DNA of 64,000 nucleotides from Methylococcus sp. EFPC2 (GCF_016925495.1 NZ_CP070491.1:744001-808000), one strand, 5' to 3'. Positions 36,278-44,065 are shown, counted from the first letter of the stretch. Translations and numbers: made by a program. The notes: generated by a model from the sequence alone, not told the origin.

Positions 36278-37402
36278 TTATTTTTCTTTTTTTGGATCTG
36301 AAATCAAAAGATCAACAAGCTTAACAACTGCGTCTTTCTGAAGTGGCCCACGCTTAGAAATTCCAGCATAACTGGAATTAAACTTACAGGTAATTGCCTC
36401 CCATAGCGCAACCTGTTGAGAATAATCGTTCCCGCCATTCTCAGACACTTCAGCCCATGAAGCATTGTTAACTCTTAACATTTCAAACATGATCCAGAAC
36501 GCGTTCTTATCAACAGGCGTACCATTTTCAAATGCAAATCGAAACTGATTTTGTATTGAAAACTTTGTGTATTCATCGCTTTGCAATGCTCCTTGACGAA
36601 GAAGATCGCCATATGTTGATGCCGCAATTTTTACGCCACCAATACATGCAGAAACGTCAGTCACAGGATATGCAGCCGCTTGGCGCATAAGTTCATACAC
36701 GTGCCCCTCCTGTTTTGTAGTTGTAATTTTGTCTTTTTCCTCTTGAGTGTTTTCAACGTTTGAATTTTTTTCATAATCCCAAACACAGTAAGATGGAGAC
36801 GCTTTGATTTCTTTAATAGCGCTTGGATTGCCTTCAAGTGCTTGCTTTGCAAGCTTTCCGCACTGGGAATCGGGTTTTTTCGTATAGTACTGTGCAATAT
36901 TATCTGCACAGGCCATGCATAGCCCAATTTCTGAGAATTTATTTCTGAATTGCTCATAGTCTAAATTTTCTTTGTGTGCAATTTTTTCAACAATAACTTT
37001 ACTCTTGAAATTTACGGCGTTTTCGCCAAATACATTCTTTTTAATTAGGCTTCCTCTCAGGTTTTCTCCACTATTTCCAATTATTGGCAAAGTTTCTTTT
37101 GGCTGAAGGCTCGCTATAGGCATTGAAATTTCAATTGTATATTCTCCAAGCTCTAAACCTGAATCTCCTTTTGAAAATGGCTCTATTTCAAATATTCCAT
37201 TTTTTACTACTGTTTGTGCTTGTGCTGCATATGCACTTTCAGGCCTAGTAAGTGTCGCCATTAGCGCAATACCGTCCGGTAAATTCGTGGTGCCAGTAAT
37301 TTTAAGATTATCTGAGCCGTCTGATTTAAGTGAAATATCTACGTCTAACGCCAATACAGTTACCGAAAATAGCAATAGAAGCATTGTTATAACATTCTTC
37401 AT
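36278..37402 (-). CDS. Secreted protein of unknown function (integron-type cassette gene)
   Basis: 374 residues, starting after a strong AAGGAGG. A clear signal peptide (MKNVITMLLLLFSVTVLA) leads to a beta-rich ~100-residue part and then a mixed region with paired cysteines (GLCMACADN; SPSYCVWDY; DVSACIGG). I recognise no family. The DNA is markedly AT-rich (AAA/ATT codons, poly-A runs) against the GC-rich host, which implies recent transfer. Upstream, 18 bp away, lies an attC-like site. The expected attC after the stop codon is missing: the flanking repeat begins only 27 bp downstream, as if it truncated the cassette. Confidence 0.8.
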   Translation of the reverse strand: MKNVITMLLLLFSVTVLALDVDISLKSDGSDNLKITGTTNLPDGIALMATLTRPESAYAAQAQTVVKNGIFEIEPFSKGDSGLELGEYTIEISMPIASLQPKETLPIIGNSGENLRGSLIKKNVFGENAVNFKSKVIVEKIAHKENLDYEQFRNKFSEIGLCMACADNIAQYYTKKPDSQCGKLAKQALEGNPSAIKEIKASPSYCVWDYEKNSNVENTQEEKDKITTTKQEGHVYELMRQAAAYPVTDVSACIGGVKIAASTYGDLLRQGALQSDEYTKFSIQNQFRFAFENGTPVDKNAFWIMFEMLRVNNASWAEVSENGGNDYSQQVALWEAITCKFNSSYAGISKRGPLQKDAVVKLVDLLISDPKKEK

Positions 37403-37420
37403 GACTCCCTCCTTATGTAG

Positions 37421-37499
37421 GCCTAACGCCAGCCATAACCGGCCCCAAAAAGCGGAACGCAGCGCAGCTTTTTGGGTCCGAGTTTATGCATTGTTAAGC
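37421..37499 (-). other. attC-like integron recombination site 1
   Basis: A 79-bp imperfect palindrome bounded by GCCTAAC (37421-37427) and GTTAAGC (37493-37499), which fit the integron RYYYAAC/GTTRRRY core consensus. A perfect 10-bp inner stem (37444-37453 with 37467-37476, CCCAAAAAGC) and imperfect outer arms complete the fold. It begins 3 bp after the stop of the 37503-38435 gene, exactly where a cassette's attC belongs. Confidence 0.85.
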
Positions 37500-37502
37500 A
37501 TT

Positions 37503-38435
37503 TTATCTCTTCCGCTTCGATTCACTTTTAACTGCTTCGTGAATCTCTTGGAAAATGACACCCATTTCATTTGCAAACGCATCATGCCGCAGTAAATTCG
37601 GCAACCGTGGTGTGCGAACATCGGGAGGAAATGAAATATTGGCGAATATTGGATAGGGTATACCCTCAACATCATCCAACGTCAATCGTTTCGCCAATGG
37701 GTAACCAGCATTCCCAAATTTGTTTATCAATACCTCGTTAATTTTTTCTTTGTACAACTCAGGCTTTAGTTTGATGTACCGTCTATTTACACCCGATAGA
37801 CGAGTGGCTAATTGAAACATCATATCAGGGAGAATATCTAGATTGTTGTAATAGAGAATCAGAAGGTTTGAGTTGCCAAAATAGTCAAGTTCTCCTGTAG
37901 AGTATAGCTCCTGCAACTTATCCGCTCTTTTACGCAATAGACATGAATGCACAAGAGCGGACGCACTATACCCTTGAAATGACCCGTTATCATGATGCCT
38001 TCTTAATAATTGAATTTCATCAAATGCTGCGTCGAAATTTCCATTAACCAAATGCCGTTCAAGCCCATAGTAATATACGAACACATAGCCAATATCTATT
38101 TCTTTCGTAACATCATAAAGCCATCGTAGATACAAGCCCCTTTGTTCTGGATTCATTTCACTATATGAAGGAAAATACGAGAGCTTTTCGACTTTTTCTG
38201 GGGAAGGTGGGTCTACTGCTGGCAATACCGCGTATATAGTGCTTGGATCATCCGGCACTTCCTGATTGAGACCGACGTCACCAGCTTCAGAAATCGAGAT
38301 GGTAAATTGCAGGCCAAAGCCATGGCTCTTCGGCTTTTCATAAGAAATGAATAAGAGTTCCTTTCGATAAGGAGGAATCTTGTTGATTGCAGGATTAGTC
38401 TGCTTCCTTGGAATCAGTTTATTCAGTAATGACAT
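37503..38435 (-). CDS. TerB N-terminal-domain-like protein (integron-type cassette gene)
   Basis: 310 residues, AT-rich. Residues ~85-135 (SYFPSYSEMNPEQRGLYLRW, then IGYVFVYYYGLERHL) match the TerB_N pattern as I know it: Ser-Tyr-x-x-Met-x-x-x-x-R, a Trp, and a terminal GYVFLYFYGLERR. The remainder (DDVEGIPYPIFANISFP) could correspond to a partial C-terminal region. TerB_N proteins occur in tellurite-resistance-like and predicted conflict systems; no biochemical activity is established. There are no membrane helices or signal peptide. attC-like sites lie on both sides, making this the best-formed cassette of the block. Confidence 0.75.
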   Translation of the reverse strand: MSLLNKLIPRKQTNPAINKIPPYRKELLFISYEKPKSHGFGLQFTISISEAGDVGLNQEVPDDPSTIYAVLPAVDPPSPEKVEKLSYFPSYSEMNPEQRGLYLRWLYDVTKEIDIGYVFVYYYGLERHLVNGNFDAAFDEIQLLRRHHDNGSFQGYSASALVHSCLLRKRADKLQELYSTGELDYFGNSNLLILYYNNLDILPDMMFQLATRLSGVNRRYIKLKPELYKEKINEVLINKFGNAGYPLAKRLTLDDVEGIPYPIFANISFPPDVRTPRLPNLLRHDAFANEMGVIFQEIHEAVKSESKRKR

Positions 38436-38462
38436 TGGGCCATCCCTTCAGGCTATTTTTAT

Positions 38463-38543
38463 GCCTAACTTGAACCTGAGGGGCGCGACGCTTGCGGCGC
38501 GTCCCAGCCCCCGAAGGGGACGAACTCGAGCGGAAGGTTATGT
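38463..38543 (-). other. attC-like integron recombination site 2
   Basis: 81 bp. GCCTAAC (38463-38469) fits the consensus; the opposite core, GTTATGT (38537-38543), deviates at one position. Inner hairpins include GTCCC/GGGAC and GACGC/GCGTC on the minus strand. The stop codon of the 38538-39053 gene lies inside the outer core site, as is common in cassettes. Confidence 0.7.
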
Positions 38544-39053
38544 TTCATCTTGAATTTCTTTTTTGGCTATTGATATTAACTTCGGCAGATAGTTATCAAT
38601 CACCTCTTTAATTTCCATAGATAGCGTAAGCAACCACTCCGCCTGATCTTGCTCAGAATGCATGTCAGGTATACTTTCTTCATTTATTTGAAACCGAGTT
38701 TGCATCAGCTTTACATTTGCCTCTTCCAGAATTATTTTAAAATCCTCTGACAAAAACAAACTTCCGGTTGCACTGTGCTTTGAGATTGTGCGCAAAGGCT
38801 CGTCAAATTTCACGCTTACCTCAATGGTTGGTTCGCAGTAATGAGAGGCTCTTATATATTCTGACCAATGCCCCAACTCTTCAAACGCCTCAATAATTTC
38901 TTTATATATAGCCCTTCGTTCATCCCATAGCTTTTCTTGCTTGAACTTATTTAGAGCTAAACGTGAACCAAGATAAGCTGCAATAAACCCAACCGTAATT
39001 GGAGATAGATATGTAGATATTTCATCAACTGCCACACAGCTCTCCTGAAACAT
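38538..39053 (-). CDS. Membrane-anchored protein of unknown function (integron-type cassette gene)
   Basis: 171 residues, AT-rich. One N-terminal hydrophobic helix (LSPITVGFIAAYLGSRLAL) is followed directly by a basic, helical KFKQEKLWDERRAIYKEIIE segment and a long helical remainder. This layout, a short membrane anchor then 'W..R...Y.e...a', is frequent among small cassette and defence-associated hypotheticals, but I cannot assign a function. The start codon lies within a few bases of a GTTATGT sequence that resembles the cassette boundary, so translation would begin right at the cassette junction. Confidence 0.75.
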   Translation of the reverse strand: MFQESCVAVDEISTYLSPITVGFIAAYLGSRLALNKFKQEKLWDERRAIYKEIIEAFEELGHWSEYIRASHYCEPTIEVSVKFDEPLRTISKHSATGSLFLSEDFKIILEEANVKLMQTRFQINEESIPDMHSEQDQAEWLLTLSMEIKEVIDNYLPKLISIAKKEIQDET

Positions 39054-39059
39054 AACATT

Positions 39060-39217
39060 TTACTTGGCAGAATCGTTAATTAGAGCGCTATACAGATTCT
39101 GTATAGCCTCTACACTGGTATATGGGTGTAGTTCGAGTTGCCGGCCTGACATCCATGATTTGCCACTTTTTCGCGAGGCTACCTTTATGCCTTTCGTGTC
39201 GTCAACCTCGGGGGATA
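39060..39217 (-). pseudogene. 3' remnant of a fourth AT-rich cassette gene
   Basis: On the minus strand an open frame enters from the flanking repeat and continues for ~50 codons to a TAA at 39060-39062. It encodes SPEVDDTKGIKVASRKSG, then WMSGRQLELHPYTSVEAIQN and LYSALINDSAK. The composition looks protein-like, not random. It has no start because the MITE-like repeat (from 39218) replaces its 5' part. It directly precedes the 38538-39053 gene with only 6 bp between, and no full attC is seen between them. Confidence 0.55.
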
Positions 39218-39402
39218 AGCCCGCGTAGGGCGGAATAGCTCAGCGTATTCCGCCGAATGTTTACCTTTCATATGGCGCAATACGCTTCGCTATTGCGCCT
39301 TACGGCCCTGCAATAGCCCACAGTCCTCGTTCAATCTTTGGAAACGCCGACGTTCGTGAACAGCATGTCTCGGACAGAGTGAACGAACGCTTTGGCCGAA
39401 AT
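39218..39402 (-). repeat. Right inverted copy of MITE-like element bounding the cassette island
   Basis: 185 bp, the reverse-complement counterpart of 36088-36250. It starts AGCCCGCGTAGG, contains the same two palindromes (GGCGGAATA/TATTCCGCC and GGCGCAATA/TATTGCGCC) and ends TTTGGCCGAAAT. It is slightly longer through three small insertions. Confidence 0.85.
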
Positions 39403-39466
39403 CCTCTCATTCAAAAAAGCAGGCTCGGCCAACGCCGAGCCCTTCGATCGTGCGTACTTGCTTCCT

Positions 39467-40159
39467 TCAGCCCTTGACGCTTACTTCCAGAACCTGGCTC
39501 CAGTGGCCTACGCGCTCGTCGCGGATGCGGTAGATGGCGCGGTATTTCCAGATGGCGGCGGTGCCGGCGGGCGGGAGGGGGGAGTTGTCCTGGTAGCCGG
39601 GGGACATCTTGATGGTGAGCAGGTTGAACGCGCCGGTGCCGTGGTCGGCTTCCAGTTCCAGGGCGTCCGCGCCGTTGGCTTTCCAGTTGATGACGGGGTG
39701 GCCGCCCTGGTAGGCGAAGCTCAGCGCCGGTTGCAGTTCGGCCGGGTCGTGGCCGTTGCTTTGCGCGGCGATGATGTTGAGCGCGCGGCCTATGGTTTCG
39801 GTGTAGTTGTGGTGTAGCTTGATGCGGACGATCAAGCCGCCGATGAAACCGAAGATGTCGGCATAAGGTTCGGCCGCCGGGGCGGCCACCGTCACCGGAG
39901 GCGGCGGCAGGCTCACCGCGGCGCCTTTCGGACCGTCGCGCAGCACGCGTTTGAACGCGAACAATGCGTCGGTGTATTTTTGCGCGGTGTCTTGCGCTTT
40001 CAGAACATGGTCGAACCAATCGGCGCCGGTTTTCACCAGGGCGAGATCGTCGGCGCTGATTTCCAGCAAGGCGGCGTAATTGGGCAGATGGTTATTCAGG
40101 TGCTGGAGCAGAGCCAGCTTGCCGTTATCGTCGCGAGGAATGGCGGTAGCATTCGGCAT
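39467..40159 (-). CDS. Conserved-looking hypothetical protein
   Basis: 230 residues from the ATG at 40159, which has GGAGG 9-10 bp upstream; an in-frame start 40 codons earlier lacks such a site. The N-terminal half is helical (LLQHLNNHLPNYAALLEISA ... HVLKAQDTAQKYTDALFAFK). After a Pro/Ala-rich linker (SLPPPPVTVAAPAAEP) there is a hydrophobic IFGFIGGLIVRIKLHHNYTE, and then a beta-rich C-terminus with Trp and Tyr (AAIWKYRAIYRIRDERVGHW). I do not recognise a family. Composition is host-like. A 21-bp-period array starts ~145 bp upstream of its start. Confidence 0.7.
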   Translation of the reverse strand: MPNATAIPRDDNGKLALLQHLNNHLPNYAALLEISADDLALVKTGADWFDHVLKAQDTAQKYTDALFAFKRVLRDGPKGAAVSLPPPPVTVAAPAAEPYADIFGFIGGLIVRIKLHHNYTETIGRALNIIAAQSNGHDPAELQPALSFAYQGGHPVINWKANGADALELEADHGTGAFNLLTIKMSPGYQDNSPLPPAGTAAIWKYRAIYRIRDERVGHWSQVLEVSVKG

Positions 40160-40303
40160 GGTGTGTGTCCTCCTTAAAACAATTCCAATGTTCCAAAACA
40201 TGCAAACGCAGCCGAATCCTAGCCATCCCATCTCGCCGGGCGCAAGAATTATTTGGTGATAAAGATATTTATGCCGCAATTCACCTGTTTTTCCTTATCG
40301 GTG

Positions 40304-40645
40304 ACCGGTGCAAACGACGTGGAATCAGGTTGTCACAGGATGATCACCGCTTGTTCTCCGGCGATTACCGGTGATTGTCTGGTCATCACCGGTTTTCACT
40401 CGGTGGTCACCGGTTACCAAGCCGTGGGCACCGGTGACCGTCGGAAAAAAACCGGTTACCACGTCACGAATACCTTTTACCCTCCGGCGATCACCGCGTA
40501 CCTTGTCGCGGTCACCGGTTTTCACGTCGCCATCACCGGTGATCATGTCATGGGCACCGGTTTTTATGTCACCGTTGCCGGTGATCGTGTGATGGTAACC
40601 GGTGACCGTCTCGCAATCACCGGTATTCTTGCAGCGCTCAGCGGT
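40304..40645. repeat. 17-unit array at exact 21-bp pitch centred on ACCGGT
   Basis: The six-base core falls at 40304, 40325, 40346, 40367, 40388, 40409, 40430, 40451, 40472, 40493, 40514, 40535, 40556, 40577, 40598, 40619 and 40640. Eleven of the 17 are perfect ACCGGT palindromes, and the rest differ by one to three bases. The core is usually preceded by TC or GC and followed by a variable 9-12 bases. A pitch of 21 bp is two helical turns, so all cores face the same side of the DNA. Confidence 0.9.
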
Positions 40646-40827
40646 GAAATTCCGGTGGAGTGCTCTTCCCGACCTACCGGCCGAGGTTTTTTACCCGTGG
40701 GAATGACGGATTGTTTCGAGAGTATGGGGCCATGCCAGGGAGGGACGGAGATGAGGGCTCAATGCCGTCAGGTTAAGCCCCTCTACCTTAGGGAGAGAAT
40801 CCTGTGTGCCAAGCGCACCGAATTGTT

Positions 40828-40944
40828 CCCAGGAACCAAACCGTAGGGTGGGTAAACGGCTTCTAGTTTGCCCACCGCTTTTCGGTGGGCAGATAGAGCC
40901 TGCCCACCCTACCGGAGACACCGTTTCGTAGGAAGGTTCCTGGG
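40828..40944. repeat. 117-bp nested palindrome (MITE/REP-like)
   Basis: Three nested inverted pairs: CCCAGGAACC/GGTTCCTGGG (40828-40837 with 40935-40944), TAGGGTGGG/CCCACCCTA (40844-40852 with 40903-40911), and CCCACCG/CGGTGGG with a CTTTT loop (40871-40889). No coding capacity. The structure fits a non-autonomous element or a REP doublet. Confidence 0.8.
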
Positions 40945-40950
40945 TAGGGG

Positions 40951-41104
40951 GCAATGCCGTTAAGTTAAGCCGTCATTCCGGCATGGACTGCCGGAATCCA
41001 GGTTACATGGATGTATGACGCTTCAGCCATCCGTGGCCTCTGGACCCCGGCATCCCAATCGCAAACGGTTGCTTTAACCGCAACCCTTCCCTGCCGGGGC
41101 GACT
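40951..41104. repeat. Interspersed palindromic repeat, copy B (inverted) with nested 38-bp unit
   Basis: Reverse complement of 35529-35647, interrupted near its end at 41054-41091 by a unit matching the stem-loop repeat of 35351-35383. Copy A shows the uninterrupted junction, so the nesting can be read directly. Confidence 0.8.
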
Positions 41105-41148
41105 TGAAACCTTACCAAGGCGGCCCGAGCTCCCTGGTCTTTATTTGT

Positions 41149-41194
41149 GGGAGCGGCTTTAGCCCGCGAAGATCGCGGTCCGAAGGCCGCTCCC
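41149..41194. repeat. REP-like hairpin
   Basis: GGGAGCGGC (41149-41157) pairs with GCCGCTCCC (41186-41194); inside is a smaller CGCGA-AGA-TCGCG hairpin. This resembles the GTGGGAGCGGCTT family of REP sequences widespread in gammaproteobacteria. Confidence 0.75.
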
Positions 41195-41314
41195 GCCATA
41201 ACATTTTTGCACGGGGGTAATGACAAGGAATCGGTCAGACTTGCCCGGGTCGGGTAATCCGGCGGTATTTGGACGTAGAATTCGCTACCATCGCATCAGG
41301 ACGAGACCGCCGCC

Positions 41315-44065
41315 ATGCCCCAGCCATTTTCCAGCCACGCGAACACCCTCTGGCATGCCGCTGAGCCGGACGATGTCGTCGCGGCGTTGGGCTCGGATAC
41401 CGTTTCGGGCCTGACGGAAACGGAAGTTGCCCGCAGGCGGGAGCAGGCCGGCTGGAACCGGCTGACGCCGCGCAAGGGCAAGGGCCCGCTGCTGCTGTTT
41501 CTGCTCCAGTTTCATCAGCCGCTCATCTACATCCTGCTGGTGTCCGGTGCCGTGACCGCCTTCCTGCAGGAATGGGTGGATTCCGGCGTCATCTTCGGCG
41601 TGGTGCTGGTCAACGCGATCATCGGCTTCATCCAGGAGGCAAATGCGCTCAAGGCCATCGAGGCCTTGGCCCATACCTTGAGCGTGTCCGCCACGGTGCT
41701 GCGCGACGGCGAGCGGAGGGTGATCCCGGCCCTGGAACTGGTGCCGGGCGACATCGTGTTCCTGCTCTCCGGCGACAAGGTGCCCGCGGATCTGCGCCTG
41801 CTGCGCACCCGCGATCTGCAGATCGACGAGTCCGCCCTGACCGGCGAATCGGTGCCGGTGCAAAAACACTCGGCCCCGCTGGCGGAAGGCACGCTGCTCG
41901 CCGACCGTGCCTGCATGGCCTATACCTCGGCCCTGGTCACTTACGGCAGCAGCACAGGCGTGGTGGTGGAAACCGGCGACCGCACGGAAATCGGCCGTAT
42001 CAACCGGATGATCGCCTCCGCGACCGATCTGGACACGCCGTTGACGCAGAAGATTTCCGAGTTCAGCAACTTGCTGATGTGGATCATCATCGGCTTCGCC
42101 GCCATCACTTTCGCGGTGGGCTGGCTGCGCGGCGAATCCGCCCTGGAGATGTTCATGGCGTCTGTGGCCCTGGCCGTGGGAGCAATACCGGAGGGCCTGC
42201 CGGCGGCCCTGACCATCACCCTGGCCATCGGCGTCTCGCGCATGGCCAAGCGGCACGCCATCATCCGCAAGCTGCCGGCGGTGGAGACGCTGGGCGGCAC
42301 CACGGTGATCTGCTCCGACAAGACCGGCACGCTGACGCAGAATCAGATGACCGTGCTGGCGGTTTACGCCGGCGGCGAATTGTTCGAAGTGAGCGGCGGC
42401 GGCTATGCGCCGGAGGGCGAATTTCGCCGACAGGGCCGGCGCATCGAGCCGCAGGACCATCCTGCATTGATGAGCTGTCTTCGGGCCGGGGTGCTGTGCA
42501 ACGACGCCCGTTTGGTCACGGATGACAAGGGCTGGCGCATCGAAGGCGATCCCACCGAGGGCGCCTTGCTGGTCGCCGCCCGCAAGGCCGGCTTTCACGA
42601 GCCGCACGTGCACGAGGCCTATCCGCGGCTGGACGCCATTCCTTTCGAATCCCAGCACCAGTTCATGGCCACCCTGCACCACGCCGTGGACGAGGATGCC
42701 CATTACGTCTGCCTAAAGGGCTCCGTCGAAAGCCTGCTGAGCCGCTGCGACTCCGCTTACGATGCCGCCAAAAACCGCGTTCCCCTGGACGCGGCGGCCA
42801 TCCACGCGCAAGTCGATGCGCTGACCGCACGCGGTTTGCGCGTATTGGCCTTCGCACGCGGCGACCATGCCAGCGAAGATGAAACCGTCGACCATCACGA
42901 AGTGAAGGAGGGCCTGGTCTTCCTCGGACTGCAGGGCATGATCGATCCGCCGAGGGCGGAGGCCGTGCGCGCGGTGGCGGCCTGCCAGGCGGCCGGCATA
43001 CGGGTGAAGATGATTACCGGCGACCACCCCGGCACGGCCGGCGCCATCGCGCGCGACCTGGGCCTGCTGCGGCCGCGCCGCCTGCAACTTTTGTTCGGCA
43101 TCGCCCCGACCGGACCCGTGTTGACCGGCGCCGAGCTCCTGGACCTGGACGACGAGGCGTACCGGAAACTGGTGCAGGAGTGCGACGTTTATGCCCGGGT
43201 CGCACCGGAGCAGAAGCTGCGCCTGGTGCGCGCCTTGCAGTCCTTGGGTCAGGTGGTCGCCATGACCGGCGACGGGGTGAACGACGCGCCGGCCTTGCGC
43301 CAGGCCGATATCGGCGTGGCCATGGGCAAGTCCGGCACCGAAGTGGCCAAGGAAGCCGCCGCGATGGTGCTGACCGACGACAATTTCGCCACCCTCGAAG
43401 CGGCGGTCGAGGAGGGCAGGGGAGTCTTCGACAATCTGGTCAAATTCATCGCCTGGACCCTGCCGACCAATATCGGCGAAGGTTTGGTCATCATGGCTGC
43501 GGTGTTCGCCGGCGCCGCCCTGCCCATCCTGCCGGTGCAAATCCTCTGGATCAACATGAGCACGGCGGTGCTGCTGGGCCTGATGCTGGCCTTCGAACCC
43601 AAGGAGCCCGGCATCATGGCCCGCCGCCCGCGCGACCCGGCCCAGCCGCTGTTGACCCGGCGCCTGGTGTTTCGCATCTTCCTGGTGGGCCTGCTGCTGC
43701 TGGCCGGCGCTTTCGGCCTGTTCCAATGGGAGCTCGCGCAGGGCGAACCCCTGGCCAAGGCGCGCACGGTGGCGGTCAACGTGTTCGTGTTCGGCGAGCT
43801 GTTCTATCTGTTCAACTGCCGCTCGCTGGAATACTCCATGCTGCACGTGGGCCTGTTCTCCAACCCCTGGGTGATCGGCGGCGTGAGCCTCATGGCGGCC
43901 TTGCAGGTCTTGTTCACCTATGCGCCGTTCATGAACCTGTGGTTCGGCAGCGAAGCCATAGGCCTGGAAGAATGGGTGCTGATACTGGCGGCGAGCTGGA
44001 TCACCTACGTGGTCATCGGCGTGGAGAAGTGGCTGGGACGACGCTGGCCCGGCCGTATCCGCTAA
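41315..44065 (+). CDS. P-type cation-transporting ATPase (P2-type)
   Basis: 916 residues. Domain order is that of P2 ATPases: a cation N-terminal domain (GLTETEVARRREQAGWN), the actuator loop with TGES (IDESALTGESVPV), membrane segment M4 with AIPEGLPAALTITLAIG, phosphorylation site DKTGTLTQN, the nucleotide-binding loop, the hinge MTGDGVNDAPALRQADIGVAMG, and a six-helix C-terminus. The PEGLP motif is shared with Ca2+-type and related pumps, but substrate assignment from this alone is unsafe. It probably exports Ca2+, Mn2+ or another cation at the inner membrane. It has no associated regulator. Confidence 0.93.
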   Translation: MPQPFSSHANTLWHAAEPDDVVAALGSDTVSGLTETEVARRREQAGWNRLTPRKGKGPLLLFLLQFHQPLIYILLVSGAVTAFLQEWVDSGVIFGVVLVNAIIGFIQEANALKAIEALAHTLSVSATVLRDGERRVIPALELVPGDIVFLLSGDKVPADLRLLRTRDLQIDESALTGESVPVQKHSAPLAEGTLLADRACMAYTSALVTYGSSTGVVVETGDRTEIGRINRMIASATDLDTPLTQKISEFSNLLMWIIIGFAAITFAVGWLRGESALEMFMASVALAVGAIPEGLPAALTITLAIGVSRMAKRHAIIRKLPAVETLGGTTVICSDKTGTLTQNQMTVLAVYAGGELFEVSGGGYAPEGEFRRQGRRIEPQDHPALMSCLRAGVLCNDARLVTDDKGWRIEGDPTEGALLVAARKAGFHEPHVHEAYPRLDAIPFESQHQFMATLHHAVDEDAHYVCLKGSVESLLSRCDSAYDAAKNRVPLDAAAIHAQVDALTARGLRVLAFARGDHASEDETVDHHEVKEGLVFLGLQGMIDPPRAEAVRAVAACQAAGIRVKMITGDHPGTAGAIARDLGLLRPRRLQLLFGIAPTGPVLTGAELLDLDDEAYRKLVQECDVYARVAPEQKLRLVRALQSLGQVVAMTGDGVNDAPALRQADIGVAMGKSGTEVAKEAAAMVLTDDNFATLEAAVEEGRGVFDNLVKFIAWTLPTNIGEGLVIMAAVFAGAALPILPVQILWINMSTAVLLGLMLAFEPKEPGIMARRPRDPAQPLLTRRLVFRIFLVGLLLLAGAFGLFQWELAQGEPLAKARTVAVNVFVFGELFYLFNCRSLEYSMLHVGLFSNPWVIGGVSLMAALQVLFTYAPFMNLWFGSEAIGLEEWVLILAASWITYVVIGVEKWLGRRWPGRIR

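Larger units (their letters stand above)
40160..41314. other. Gene-free interval with periodic array and repeat mosaic, right side of the island
   Basis: 1.15 kb without a credible gene. In order it holds the 21-bp array (40304-40645), a GGCAATGCCG-type motif (~40759), a nested palindrome (40828-40944), the inverted second copy of the 120-bp repeat with a nested 38-bp unit (40951-41104) and a REP-like hairpin (41149-41194). Frames open through the array are a by-product of its 21-bp (7-codon) period. Confidence 0.75.

Noticed and set aside
36076-36324. 82-codon plus-strand frame ending beside the cassette genes
   Set aside because: Most of it is a translation of the left inverted repeat and the end overlaps a real minus-strand gene; no ribosome binding site.
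36088-39402. Insertion sequence with transposase
   Set aside because: None of the three genes between the inverted repeats shows a transposase motif; the repeats are better described as non-autonomous elements.
40304-40645. CRISPR array
   Set aside because: The period is 21 bp with a 6-bp core and no separation into constant repeat and unique spacer; no cas genes nearby. The same applies to 35351-35447 and 49935-50190.
40253-40846. 197-codon frame running through the 21-bp array as a repeat protein
   Set aside because: Frames are open on both strands because the period is divisible by three; the start lacks a ribosome binding site. Kept only as an alternative explanation of the array.
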